From: Saccopteryx bilineata
Lineage: Eukaryota > Chordata > Mammalia > Chiroptera > Emballonuridae
Length of the DNA: 64,000 nucleotides
Direction of reading: 5' to 3'
Assembly: GCF_036850765.1 (NCBI RefSeq)
Contig: NC_089491.1
Location: 87,762,740 to 87,826,739 of the forward strand
The notes under the pieces are model-generated. The model saw only the letters and a list, made by a program, of their open reading frames with translations, was not told the origin of the DNA and did no database searches. The translations under genes were made by a program, and so were the position numbers. Positions 21,788-33,434 of this stretch are shown here, one piece after another; within the stretch, counting starts at the first letter, position 1, and each line of letters begins with the position of its first letter.

Positions 21788-22425
21788 TTAGAATAGCTTT
21801 TATCAAAAAGATAGCAGCAACAAATGTTGGCAAAGATGTAGAGAAAGAGGAACTTTTTTACATTGTTGGTAGGAATGTAAATTGATACAGCTACTATGAA
21901 AAGAAATGTGGAAGTTCCTCAAAAAATGAAAACTAGAACTTCCTTATGATCCAGCTAGTCTCACTTCTGAATAGATATCTGAAGGAAATTAAATCACTTT
22001 CTCTCAGAGACATCTGTACCTGCATGTTCATTAAAGATTTACTCTCAGCAACTTTCAAGTATACTGGGCAGTATTGTACTGTTGATTGCCAGTGGTAAGG
22101 GACAGGATATAGGGGAAATGGATAAAGGTGGTCAAAAGGTACAAACTTCCAGTTATAAGTCAACTCAGTCCTGAAAATGTAATGTGCAGTATGATGAATA
22201 TATTTAACAATATTGTACAATATACTTGAAAGTTTCTGAGAGTAAATCTTAAACTCTTATCACAAACAAGGTAACTCTGGGAGGTGAAGGATGTGTAAAT
22301 ATATTACCTTACTGCGGCAATCATTTCATAATACATAAATATTATCATATAATTTATCATGCTATACACCTTAAACTTATACAATATTATATGTCAATTA
22401 TATATTAATAAAGCTGAAAAAAAAG
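21788..22425 (+). mobile_element. 5'-truncated LINE-1 3' end
   Basis: It contains terminal ORF2 text ('ACATTGTTGGTAGGAATG', 'GCTACTATGAAAAGAAATG') and a 3' UTR with 'GAGGTGAAGGATGTG' and 'TATACACCTTAAACTTATAC'. It ends in AATAAAGCTG plus poly(A). ATATAACATCTGT before and ATATAACATTGT after are a plausible target duplication. Confidence 0.8.
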
Positions 22426-22437
22426 ATATAACATTGT

Positions 22438-24119
22438 ATGGCCAGGGGCCGCCATCATGGCCATTCACATGCAGGTTCTCATTGAATTCAGGCAGACGGT
22501 AAAGAAATGGCCGAGTCAGAGGATGGTGGGCCATTCTGTTTATTGGTGTCTCACCAAGACAGGCAAGCCACAAGAAAGCCAACGGAAAAGTGGAAAACCT
22601 GCTTTTCCCATGGAGGACAAGGGATCAGGGAGGAGAGAAAATAAAATCCTCCTGCACCTCTCAGTGGTGGGGGCAGAATCTCCCTTCCATTAACATTAGC
22701 AAAACAATGGCCCTTCCCAAGCAGGAAGGTAATTAGCCAGTTCACCTGGACAGTGGCCATATTTAACAACAAAAGTGAGCAAACCCAGAAAATACAGATT
22801 TTACAAACTTATTTGCCCAACAAACATCTAAACTCTTTCCAGATATTGATACTTTAAACCTTTCCATTGCAAACAGAAATAATTGTTCTCTTTACATCAA
22901 GATGTTCCACTTCCAAGGAAAAGCATATTTCTACTGTACAAAATGGCATTCTGTTTAGGAATTCATGAAACAAGTGATACTTTTAAGAATTTCAGAACCA
23001 ATTTGTTCTATCTTTAAGAATAATTCTATTTGGTATAGTTCTTCATAATTTGATTTCCATACTATATTCATGAATTTTAATTACATTAGCATAATTGTAG
23101 ACTGCGCTTAAAAATATGAAATATAACTCTGTCCCCTTTCAATGTTCAGGGACTTTGTGTAGTATCTGAAAAACTTTCAATGACAAAACCAAAAATAATA
23201 AGCAGAAGATTCTTTTCCAAGAAACTGATTGAATTGTAATATCACAAAGAAAAGCAGAAAGTTAATAATCCTTGACCTGGACCACCTTTTTCAGGAGACA
23301 ACCCAAATAATACTTCAAAAGTCCCTAATAGCCCAGTGAAGCAAGTTATAATTCCTGCTGTTTTCTCCTTCTCTCCTTCACCTTCACCAAGTAATATAGC
23401 TTTATGCCTGAATATTAAAGCAGCTGTTTTATGTAAAGAGAAGAAAAAAGGTGAAAGGAAGTTCATGAAGAGAAAAACAAAAAGAAAATAATTTCAAATA
23501 GGAAAAAAATAAGAAAGGCCAAAATGTGAAATTCATGAATATCTCAGCATGATAAAAATTGAGATAGTAATATAGTAACAAATAGATCTATAATTTTTTC
23601 TACCTACTATGTCTTTTATGCATATAAATATTTAATTTGTAAGGATCTATGCTAATCTTCTCTACTTAAAACATTTTCAAATCTGTGGTTTTAAAACCTG
23701 TACCTTAAAAGGTATGACAAATAATGAGATAGAGGCTTGTATGTGCTAGGCATTTGGTAAATTTTAGAGCTTAGAATTCAGAAATGAACTTCTCCAACCC
23801 ATTCTATTCAATGTGAGCATACTGAGGTTTGAGTAGGCTCTTACTCACAGTCACCCAGGCAGAGGGCAGAAAGGCTCACAGATCTTGATTCTGTTTTATA
23901 AAAATTTTGCTGGTGGTTTCACATTAACAGTAGAACCACAGAGATTTTGTTGATACAGCTCAAACCATCACCGTTAAACTCAAATAAAAAGTTTCCTGCA
24001 ATGATTGTTTTCCTGGCTCCTTTTCACTGCATCCTAACAGTAGCCCTGGGCCAGAGCCTGGTTCTGGAGTCATGACACTCACATCATTGTTCATGGTTCT
24101 ATAAAAATAACTTGGGTGA
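22438..24119. other. No gene recognised
   Basis: 22,440-22,790 is more GC-rich, with a phrase of LTR-like character (AAGTGGAAAACC, GGAGAGAAAATAAAATCC). I cannot assign it to an LTR family, and no second copy lies in the window. Around 23,820-23,890 a MIR-like tail is faintly readable. The remainder is AT-rich. Confidence 0.45.
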
Positions 24120-24325
24120 TTTATATAGTAACAAATAATATATTCTGAATGTCTCTTCTATATCAGGCACATTTTAAAGCACATACACATACCACCTTAT
24201 TTAATCTCATAATAGTCCTAGGTAGTAGGTAGTCTTATTACCCACACCCCATTAAGAAATAAGGCAACTGAGACACAGAGTTTCTGTGATTTCCCCAGTT
24301 ACTCAACTATATAGTGATTTGATTT
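24120..24325 (+). mobile_element. MIR fragment
   Basis: 'CTCTTCTATATCAGGCACATTTTAAAGC', 'ACCTTATTTAATCTCATAATAGTCC', 'AAGGCAACTGAGACACAGAG' follow the MIR consensus in order. Confidence 0.75.
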
Positions 24326-24447
24326 TCACAACAATAATAACTGATTAATATTATTATTTCCATTGTATATAGGGGAAATAGAGGGCCAAAGGAAACAAAT
24401 TGCTACTTTGAGATGGCTTAAACCATTGGTGTTAAAGCCAGGGTTTG

Positions 24448-24694
24448 GGCCTGACCTGTGGTGGCGCAGTGGATAAAGCGTCAACCTGGAAATGCTGAGG
24501 TCGCCGGTTCAAAACCCTGGGCTTGCCTGGTCAAGGCACATATGGGAGTTGATGCTTCCAGCTCCTCCCCCCTTCTCTCTTTCTCTGTCTCTCCTCTCTC
24601 TCTTTCTCTCTCTGCTTCTCCCTCTCCTCTCTAAAATGAATAAATAAAAATAAAAAAAATAAATTAAAAAAATAAAAAAAAATAAATAAAAAAA
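24448..24694 (+). mobile_element. Short tRNA-derived SINE, type C', exact 14-bp target duplication
   Basis: GGCCTGACCTGTGGTGGCGC head, 'CGCCGGTTCAAAACCC' B box, 'GGGCTTGCCTGGTCAAGGC', CT body, and a long interrupted AATAAA/A tail. AAAGCCAGGGTTTG is present at 24,434-24,447 and identically at 24,695-24,708, indicating a fairly young insertion. Confidence 0.95.
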
Positions 24695-24708
24695 AAAGCC
24701 AGGGTTTG

Positions 24709-25624
24709 AACCAAGCTCTGTTCAACTCAGAGTCTGTATGTCTTATGCATGCTACCTCTGGAAGTCCTTTCTAAAAGAAATTACTTCTACAGGCCATTTC
24801 TGGATGTTGCTTTGATGTGTTATCTCCTATGTATTTTCTTCCACTGATTACTGGGCAGGAACACATCCTGTTGGAGGGAGGAGAATGGAGCAACACCTTA
24901 TTAAGAGACTTGACTGCCAATGATACTCTGATAGATATAATGCGTGTGACTTCTGAGGGTTCAGTACAGCAGGGGTGCCTTACCATAGAGAGATTACTAT
25001 GGCAGATAGGGTTTGAACAGCAGCCCTGGATCATACCCTCAGGTAATTCTGGTGGATTTACATAGCATGCTCCAGCAGACATGTAATTGTTTTCATAGAC
25101 CAGGTCAATCAATCGTTGGTTAGTGAAGTATCAGAATCTCTCAACCAAGGAGCTAAGCATATCTCTAAAGAATTCAAAGGAGTAATGTTCAGATGTCTAG
25201 ACATTTGGGCAACTATTGTGAATACTTATGACTATTTGTGAGGAGCAGGCTCTGGCCACTGGATTGAGTTGTGGCTTCTATACTAATGAAAGGGGGTGTA
25301 AGGGGGAGTCAAGATCCAGCCACTGGTGTGGGCAATGGACTTCATCCGAATGATGAAGAAACAGGACACTGGGGTGTACATTTAGAAAAAGTTGGTGCCA
25401 GGAATCAGAATTGATATTATGAATAGGGGTGGAATGGAAACCAAAAGTAGAATTAATAAAATATTTTTTACCTTAAATTGGGTTTGGTCCTGGAAACTGG
25501 GGAATAACAATGTAAAAGAAAAGACGTGAGGTGGGAAATCTTGTGAGCTTAGTAATAGTTATGTTAGAAACAGAACTTGCTGCATAGAGACTCTCAAGTT
25601 TAGGCAAACACATACTGGTTCACA
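24709..25624. other. Unidentified segment with overlapping open frames on both strands
   Basis: Plus-strand frame 24,817-25,065 (82 codons) and minus-strand frame 24,771-25,112 (113 codons) overlap. Neither shows a recognised domain. Composition is more balanced than the flanks. Possibly a decayed ERV or processed copy, but no motif supports either. Confidence 0.4.
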
Positions 25625-25639
25625 AGAGTGTGCGAAGGC

Positions 25640-25980
25640 GCCTGACCAGGTGGTGGCACAGTGGATAGAGCTTCAGAGTAGGATGTGGAGGACCCAGGTT
25701 CGAGACCCCAAGGTCACCAGCTTGAGTGCGGGCTCATCTGGTTTGAGCAAAAGCTCACCAGTTTGGAGCCAAGGTTGCTGGCCCGAGCAAGGGGTTACTC
25801 AGTCTGCTGTAGCCCCACAGTCAAGGCACATATGAGAAAGCAATCAATGAACAACTAAGGTGTCGTAATGAAAACCTGATGATTGATGCTTCTCATCTCT
25901 CTCTGTTCCTGTCAGTCCGTCCCTATTTATCCCTCTCTCTGACTCTCTCTTTGTCTCTGTAAAAAAAATAAAAATAAAAA
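25640..25980 (+). mobile_element. tRNA-derived bat SINE, type B, near-exact target duplication
   Basis: Full-length: GCCTGACCAGGTGGTGGCAC head, B box 'CAGGTTCGAGACCCC', repeated 'AGCTTGAGTGCGGG' and 'GGTTTGAGCAAAAGC' phrases, 'CACATATGAGAAAGCAATC' and pyrimidine tract, A-rich tail. AGAGTGTGCGAAGGC (25,625-25,639) and AGAGTGTGTGAAGGC (25,981-25,995) differ only at a CpG. Confidence 0.95.
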
Positions 25981-26074
25981 AGAGTGTGTGAAGGCATTCT
26001 TAGAGAAAATATGAATAATACTTTCAAGACACAGATGCTGAAAAAAAATAAAGATGATCAAGAGTATGCCCAAA

Positions 26075-26215
26075 ATTAGTTCTTATTATGTGTGATCTAA
26101 AGCACTGGGACAATTGGTCGTACATTAATCCTCTCAGAAAGGAGCTGTGATTCTCTATATATTGCAGATGAGATAACTAAAGTATGGAAAGGTTAAAAAG
26201 CTGTTATAATGAAAC
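26075..26215 (+). mobile_element. MIR fragment
   Basis: 'TTCTTATTATGTGTGATCTAAAGCACT', 'ATTAATCCTCTCAGAAAGGAGC', 'GCAGATGAGATAACTAAAGTATGG' follow the MIR core. Confidence 0.65.
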
Positions 26216-27734
26216 AAATTTTTTAGGTAGCAGAAGAAAGACAGATTTAACTAAAGCAGACAGGGTCGAGAACCCTAAGATGGGCCTACAGCCTTTTCCT
26301 GAGACACTTGCTCTAAATATACAAATTTATTTCCTAGCCCCTTTCACTGAAACCTAAAAACAGCCCTTAGCCACAGTCTGGTTCTTGATTCCTTAGGACC
26401 ACATTCTGCTCTTCTATAAATAATAACAATAGTTAACATAAATGGGGTTCCTACTCCATGGCCAGGATTGTTCTAAGAGTTTACATCCTCAGGCAGAACC
26501 AACCAGGTGTGTTGCACATTCTTTTTCTCTCTTAATTTTGGAGTTTCTCTTCCAGAAATGCTTGGCATGGCATGTGCCACTCCTCGGCTGGAGCAGAGAG
26601 AAGCCATGCTAGTCCTCCTGCCTTTCTCTTTCCCTCACACAGCCTAGCGAGGCCTCCAGTCCAGATGGCCACACTACACGAGTCAAGCATTTGGATTACT
26701 GAACAGCTGCATGGACCTCACTTACCTCAGAGGCTCAACCCAGCCCGTAAGTGACTTTGTGTAAATGAGAAATAAACCTATGTTGCACTAAGCAACCGAA
26801 ATTTTTAGGTTGTTTCTCAGTATACGCTAACATCTTTTGGCCAAAACCACATAACTCGCTTGATGCCCCCAATAGTCTCATGGCTGTCAGAAGAGAAAAA
26901 GGAGGCCCATACATTTTTTTCTTATACTCCAATGTGACAAATTATTGCTAAGATGTAATACCAACGAGCCATTCCTCTAAAAGCTAGAAATGGGATCCTG
27001 CCTGTTCCTCTTCTGGAAAGAGTGTCTCAGATGGCACACGTGAAAAATGATGAGAGTAAAAATAGTATACAAAGGCTGGCTTCATAATTAGATTCTAACT
27101 TTAGCATGCTGCAGATAACACAAACAAAACATGCTGCTCAATTGAAAAATGGGGATAAGAAAAAATGATTACATGTTTTAGGAAAATATCCCACAGATTA
27201 AAACAGGCAGGTAAAAGTTAGTAGGAAGTTACTAATAGTAAATAATGATCAGTAGAGGAGATAAATTGGTTTTTTAATGAGGGAAGGATTTATTTTATGA
27301 TGATTAAATGGTAAGCAATAGAAAAATGTATCGAGAGAGAGAAAGGGGCAAAGGTTGAGAAAGAGATTAGCTGCCTTTTCCTGAGCACTGCATGATGAGG
27401 ATGATTAGAGGAGACTATAATTGATTACTAATATTGCTCAGCCTGGACATAAGAGGAATTATAGAAAATTAATCTTCAGAGTTATAATAAAATAGATGAT
27501 GATAAATATCATATGTAACTATCAATATGAAACAAAACAATAGATGAGAAAGAGGAAGTTGAATAGTGACTCTTTGCCTTTCTGTACTAACAACTTGGTA
27601 AGGCAATACACACAGCTTTCAGAAATGCATCAGAAAGAAAAATATATAATTTTTATTGCTACTGTTTATAGGCTCTTTCTCTATACTGAGCATGGCACGG
27701 ATGAGCACTGAAAGCACTCCTTGTCATTTCCTAG
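26216..27734. other. No gene recognised; MIR scrap near 26,410
   Basis: 26,410-26,490 carries a second MIR-like start ('ACAATAGTTAACATAAATGGGG'). The segment just before it (26,315-26,410) resembles 23,990-24,110. The rest is unique-looking. Confidence 0.45.
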
Positions 27735-28505
27735 GAGAATTAGCTCAGATTGCCGTTACAAAGTACCATAGGCTGGGAGGTTTAAACAACAGAAATTTGT
27801 TTTCTTATAGCTCTCTAGAGGCTAGAAGTCAGACCAGGGTACAGCATGGTCAGGTTCTGGTGAGAGCTCTCTTCCCATCCTTCTCCATTGTGTCCTTGCC
27901 AGGCAGAGGGAGACAGAGGAAGAATGAGCCCTCTGGGGGCTCTTTTTTTTTTTTTTTGTATTTTTCTGAAGCTGGAAACGGGGAGAGACAGTCAGACAGA
28001 CTCCCGCATGCGCCCGACCAGGATCCACCCGGCACGCCCACCAGGGGCGATGCTCTGCCCACCAGGGGGCGATGCTCTGCCCCTCCGGGGCGTCGCTCTG
28101 CCGCGACAAGAGCCACTCTAGCACCTGGGGCAGAGGCCAAGGAGCCATCCCCAGCGCCCGGGCTATCTTTGCTCCAATGGAGCCTTGGCTGCGGGAGGGG
28201 CAGAGAGAGACAGAGAGGAAGGGGGGGGGGGGTGGAGAAGCAAATGGGCGCTTCTCCTATGTGCCCTGGCCAGGAATCGAACCTAGGTCCCCCCGCACGC
28301 CAGGCCGACGCTCTACCGCTGAGCCAACCGGCCAGGGCCTGGGGGCTCTTTTGATAAAGGCATTAATCCCCTCATAAGGACCCATCCTTACAACCTCACT
28401 AAATGTGATTATTGCCCAAAGATGCTATCTCCACATACTGTCATCCTGGGGGGAAAGCCTTGAACATATGAACTTTGGTGGGACAAAATTCAGTCCACAG
28501 CATTG
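27735..28505 (-). mobile_element. MLT1-type MaLR solo LTR, split by a SINE
   Basis: Antisense text 'GCCGTTACAAAGTACCATAGGC', 'GGTTTAAACAACAGAAATTTG', then after the SINE 'CCTCATAAGGACCCATCC' and 'TTGAACATATGAACTTTGGTGGG' follow in order the reverse complement of an MLT1 (ERVL-MaLR) LTR. The SINE at 27,947-28,338 sits in the middle and splits it into two parts that abut correctly. Confidence 0.75.
27947..28338 (-). mobile_element. tRNA-derived bat SINE, type A, young, exact 14-bp target duplication
   Basis: Nearly intact, with CpGs still present: tail of T at 27,947-27,958, 'TCTGAAGCTGGAAACGGGGA', two 'CCACCAGGGG(G)CGATGCTCTGCCC' units in tandem, a G10 run, and head ending 'GAGCCAACCGGCCAGGGC'. 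CTGGGGGCTCTTTT flanks it at 27,933-27,946 and 28,339-28,352. It generates a 232-codon chance open frame on the plus strand. Confidence 0.95.
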
Positions 28506-30839
28506 AGTTAAAAAGCAAAGGATTTCTTTGTGTGTTTATATTGGATAAGGAAATCTGGAAGACAGGTTTTATATAAAAAGAAAGGGAAATCTGTAAATGT
28601 TTGTTAAATTCATTATATCATTGGAAAAAAAAGACTACATCAAATACACATAGCTGTTCAAAATGATTGCAAAATGCTTTGAAAAAGAGGGCAGAATTCT
28701 TCATTGGAGAAATGCTAGAAAAAGAAAAACACTTTATTGTATGAGATGCTTAAGTGTAGTGGATAATAACAGGCTGCCAGGACCTAAGCTTTGATCTTGA
28801 CTTTGTCATTGGCCAAGCTATTTAATTGTTCTAAGTGTAGCATCCCTCTCTTCTGTTGCTAAGGTTCCTTGCCCAGCAATTTACAACTGTCCTTAGGTCT
28901 CAGAGATGTTCCAGAAAAGTGTACATTTTCCATTGCAAGATAGCCTTTGTCTTGACTCTCTGTTAATTTGGCCCTTTGATGCTGAATTTTTAACATTCAT
29001 ATATTTATTTTCTGATTGAATTCTGCACCTGGAAGCCATGTAGGAATTACTAAACATATCCAATAGTAACTTCTTGGTACTCAATTTAACTCCACTAACT
29101 CTCATGAAGACTCTCAGCAATTTGATTTTTTCAACCGGTTAAACAAAAATTTCAAAATCATTATTGACTCCTCTCTTCTCTCACACTCCATATCCTAGCA
29201 GGTTTGCCTTCAGAATCCAGCCACACCTGGCCGTTTTCCATTTCTATCCTCATCTAAACTAGCAACATCTTCCATGTGGATTATTGCTAAACATGCTTCT
29301 TATGATTCCTTTTGTTTCCACCCTTGCCTACGACAGTGACAGTGTGTTCCCTATGCCAGAAAAAATATTTTAAATACCTGTGCTAATACAAGTGGATCAA
29401 TTTATTATAATTTATTTTATTAACACACTTAAATATGGGCTAATAAATTGAACGACTGAGTTTAAACCTATTCATTACTCTTTCTAAGAAGCTTTGTTGA
29501 ATGATTTTGAAATACATGATTATGATCAGGAATTAAAGTGGTTAACAAAATAGAAAAAACAAAAATAATGTACATACACTGACATACAAAGAGTAAGAAA
29601 TTATGCTAATTAAGTTCCTAGGGATGGTGGTGAATTAAGAAAATGATGTTGGAATTCTTCATGTAAAATATTTATTTACTAAAGGATTAGAAATAAAATT
29701 TATGTATTCAAGTCCATATTGCTGATCTGAAAGTCATGTGCAAAAGGTATGTAGACTCTTGCTTGGGTCAGAGGCTTAGTCATGATATACTAAAGGAGAA
29801 AAGAGAAACCATGTTCTGTGAACTAATGGTGTGAGTTCTCAGCCAAACACATACACTTTTCATTAAAGATCCAGGACCAGCAGGGGCAGAGTCACACTCT
29901 TAGTTCCCAATTGATAAACAGGTGATGTTCCAGCTGTTCATCTGAAAATCGAATGCATGGAACTCAAAGCATTTTCTCCCATAAAAAGTGTTATTAATGG
30001 TGGTACGGTGGGTCCCAGGGCCAACACATAAAAGCTCATTTAGCTCATAAAAAAGCTGAAACTCAGCACATTTGCTGCAGAAAAATAATTCTCTTGCAAC
30101 TAATAATGAAACAAAACAGAAAAACCTATAAACTTGAATAAAATATAGTGGCTTATTTCTCTTGAGCGCTACTGCTTATAAAGGCACAGTTTTAATTAAA
30201 AGAGGATGAGGGAGTAGATAGAGGTGTTGATGTAAAGTCTTGAGGGGACTGCCGAGAATTCATGAGGGTGGCTTTGGTTATTGTCTTATTTTACTTTTAA
30301 ACATAAAGCATTGTTCTCTTTGATAAAGCTGTATCTATTTATAGCATTGTTTTTGTGTATATGCCATAATGTGCATCATTTTTTTTTTATTTCTCTAAAC
30401 AAATCATGGGAGATAAAGAAAATAGAAAGAATATGCTCACAGGGTAACCTGAAGAAAAGTAAGAAAGATGCATAAAAGGATGGATTTGTAAGAAAAGAGT
30501 CATGTAGAATTAGCTGAGAAGAAAAGAGCACACTGTGCTTACACTCTGTACTTGAAGGCAAATAAAAGAAAACAGTAGAGAAGTGGTCCTCCGTCATTAA
30601 ATTTCATAACAAGGCAACTCTGGACAGTCTTTTTGGCAGGCAGAACAAGATGAAGAAGAGAAAATGTGTTTGGTCAAACATTATATATGTTGTAATATGT
30701 TTGTAGAAATTGGTGTTTATCATCTAGTAAGCTCCTTCCTTTTTAAAACATCATCATTATTATATAATAGAATCATCTTATTTCCTAAAAAAGCATTTAA
30801 ATTCAACAGAAAAGTTAAATTTAGGATTTTAATTATCTT
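28506..30839. other. No gene recognised; possible L2-like stretch
   Basis: 29,150-29,340 ('TGACTCCTCTCTTCTCTCACACTCC', 'CATGTGGATTATTGCTAAACATGC', 'CCACCCTTGCCTACGAC') resembles an ancient L2-type repeat. The remainder is AT-rich with no supported feature. Confidence 0.45.
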
Positions 30840-30852
30840 TACATTTTCTTTC

Positions 30853-31183
30853 TTTCTTTCTTTCTTTTTTTTTTTACAGAGACAGAGAGAGGGATAGATA
30901 GGGACAGACAGACAGGAATGGAGAGAGATGAGAAGCATCAATCATCAATTTTTCATTGTGACACCTTAGTTGCTCATTGATTGCTTTCTCATATGTGCCT
31001 TGACCAGGGGGCCACAGCAGACCGAGTAACCCCTTGCTTAAGCCAGTAACCTTGGCTCCAAGCTGGTGAACTTTGCTCAAACCAGATGAGCCTGTGCTCA
31101 CGCTGGCAACCTCAGAGTCTCGAACCTGGGTCCTCCGCATCCCAGTCCAATACTCGATCCACTGAGCCACTGGCTGGTCAGGC
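30853..31183 (-). mobile_element. tRNA-derived bat SINE, type B, with target duplication
   Basis: Antisense: (CTTT)n/T tail at 30,850-30,877, 'GACAGAGAGAGGGATAGATAG', 'TGATTGCTTTCTCATATGTGCC', head ending 'GCCACTGGCTGGTCAGGC'. TACATTTTCTTT occurs at about 30,840-30,851 and 31,184-31,195. Confidence 0.92.
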
Positions 31184-31569
31184 TACATTTTCTTTAACTC
31201 TTGCTATGATTAAAGTTTCTAAAATTCAACTTCTTTGTGTGATCTCCCAGACTCTAGCCACAACAGAACATAAGGCTATGAGAACTGTGCAGTTGTTTTA
31301 GATGTATTGAGAAAAGTATTAAAAAAGCTTCCATTTTGTTTTTGGTTGAATAACCTAATGTTTAAAAATTAATGCCTTCAAATTACACTTCACATTAATA
31401 AGTTTGTCAGTGCTCAATGTCGCTAAGATGGCATCAGCTGTTTATTTGGAGGGACTTGGAGGGGCTCGCCATAAGGTCATGAATAGTAGTACAGTTTCTC
31501 TAGCCATCCTGCCTAAATTCTGCTGAGTTTTCTTCCACTAAATTCTACGCCTTTGTATGTCTCTACTTT

Positions 31570-31685
31570 CTTACCGTAAAAGGAGGCTGATGTGAGTCTT
31601 ACATGAGTTAATCCATGTAAGAAATTTATATAGCTGCCTGGCATGTAGTGATCACTCAATAAGTATTAGCCATTATAATTCCTAT
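31570..31685 (-). mobile_element. MIR fragment
   Basis: 'TACATGAGTTAATCCATGTAAG', 'CTGCCTGGCATGTAGTGATCACTCAATAAGTATTAGCCATTAT' is the reverse complement of the MIR core and start. Confidence 0.75.
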
Positions 31686-31999
31686 TAATATTTTGATTAA
31701 CAGTACCCATATCTGTTAGAAATTAGACTTTAGTCTTGAGAATATTGTAGTATATTTATTGTTAAACTATGCCACGCATATATTGATTTTTATTGTATAT
31801 TTTAGGGGACATCTAGGGTAATGTAGCTTTTTAAAATCATTTTTACTGACCACCTATGCCTACTCTTATTACATTTTAGAAGAACACCTATTGTAGTAAC
31901 ATAAAACTTATGTAATGATTAAGGTTCAAGCATTTCAGTTTAATTTTAAAAATTGTTCCTAAGAGATGTTCTATGTGTCACTTAAGATTAGGACTTCTG

Positions 32000-32640
32000 A
32001 AAAGCCTTCTTTGACCACCAGCCATGACAGGTTAGAGGTTCTTCCTTGTGCTCTCATAGCTCTTCTCCCCTGACACTTGTCACACTGTCTCTTTCCTCAC
32101 CTGCCTCTCAGGTCTGTATAGATAAACACAAACGGGATATTCCCACTTGTGGTCACTGACACCTAAAGTTCAACATGTCTAAAATATATACCTCCCACAC
32201 TCAAACCTCTTCATGCTCCATATTCTGTATTAAATGTATTTGTTAGTGAATGGCAAATTTTGTTCTTAAACCTATCACATGAGCTATTGTGCTACTCTTA
32301 CTCTTGAGACCACATATCTAGTGAATCATCCAATCTGGCATTTATCCTTTACTGTCTCTTTGATAACTTACTACTGTCAAAGCAACAGTCTCTACTTTAT
32401 TGATAATGATTGCTACTAAGATTGTCATCACTCCCCTGGGTTACTAAGGGCTTGCCTTTCCCTGCCTAATATACTTTCCTCATGGTAGCCATTAATCTTC
32501 CTAAAACACAACTTTGATTATACTTATGGTACAACAATGGTTTTCCACTGTCACAAACTATAATTCCAGCTTATTAACTTAAGATACAATGTTATGTGTG
32601 ACCTGTTCCTTCGTTTTTCCTTCATTCTCATCTCACATTG
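32000..32640. mobile_element. L2-like ancient repeat remnants
   Basis: 'AAAAGCCTTCTTTGACCACCAGCC', 'CTGACACTTGTCACACTGTC' and further on 'TTCAACATGTCTAAAATATATACC', 'AGCCATTAATCTTCCTAAAACACAAC' resemble known L2-type 3' text. Heavily decayed; boundaries arbitrary. Confidence 0.45.
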
Positions 32641-33148
32641 ATGTTCTCATCTGTGAGATGAGACTGTGGTGAACATCATATAAGTTACTTGTGGGTACTT
32701 AGATCATTGCTTAGAACATAGTGGCAGTGCTATTAATGCTACAGGTGTATCACTAAATGCTATTATACTTCACCCCCTCAGTAAGTTATAATTTACTACT
32801 GTCATGCGGAATTATAGGCAGTTCCTCCCACTTCTGGAATCTAGCATATATTACTGTGCAGTGTTATTCCATCTTCAAGTAGGTGCTATTCCATTATTAT
32901 GTCTATCTTAAGAATATCCTTGTTTTGTTGGCATTCATGATTGTATGTAAGCTCAAGTGGGTGAGGCCCATACTTGCCTCCTTAACTACTTTTTACCTAA
33001 CCTAAGATTCATTGGCACATACAAAATAGGTATCTAATTACTATGTCTTTTTTAGATTTATTGAATAAATTATTTTATCCATAACATTTAAATATAAAAG
33101 TTATATTTTAGGTTCTTTAAATATTCACTAATTATTTATGTGTTTATT

Positions 33149-33162
33149 TACTCATTTATTTA
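33149..33162. repeat. Target-site duplication, left copy, of the intact LINE-1
   Basis: TACTCATTTATTTA, identical over all 14 bases to 40,949-40,962. It directly follows the element's short A-rich tail (T-rich on this strand). Confidence 0.93.
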
Positions 33163-33434
33163 TTTATTTTTTTTAATAAATTTTTATTAATGGTAATGGG
33201 ATGACATTAATAAATCAGGGTACATATATTCAAAGAAAACATGTCTAGTTTATTTTGTCATCAAATTATGTTGCAAACCCCTCGCCCAAAGTCAGATTGT
33301 CCTCCGTCACCCTCTATCTAGTTCTGTGCCCCTCCCCCTCCCCCTAACTCTCTCCCTCCCTCCCTCCCATGTCCTCCCTCCCCCCCCATCCTTGGTAACC
33401 ACCACACTCTTGTCCATGTCTCTTAGTCTCATTT
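33163..33434 (-). promoter_or_regulatory. LINE-1 3' UTR with G-rich tract and poly(A) signal
   Basis: On the sense (minus) strand a purine/G-rich tract covers about 33,300-33,395 (on the plus strand, CCCCTCCCCCT, then CTCCCTCCC blocks and C8). Such tracts are characteristic of L1 3' UTRs and could fold as G-quadruplexes. AATAAA on the sense strand lies around 33,183-33,188, shortly before the A-rich end. Confidence 0.8.

Noticed and set aside
27656..28354. 232-codon plus-strand open frame
   Set aside because: Composed of MLT1 LTR and antisense SINE sequence; no host-gene likeness.
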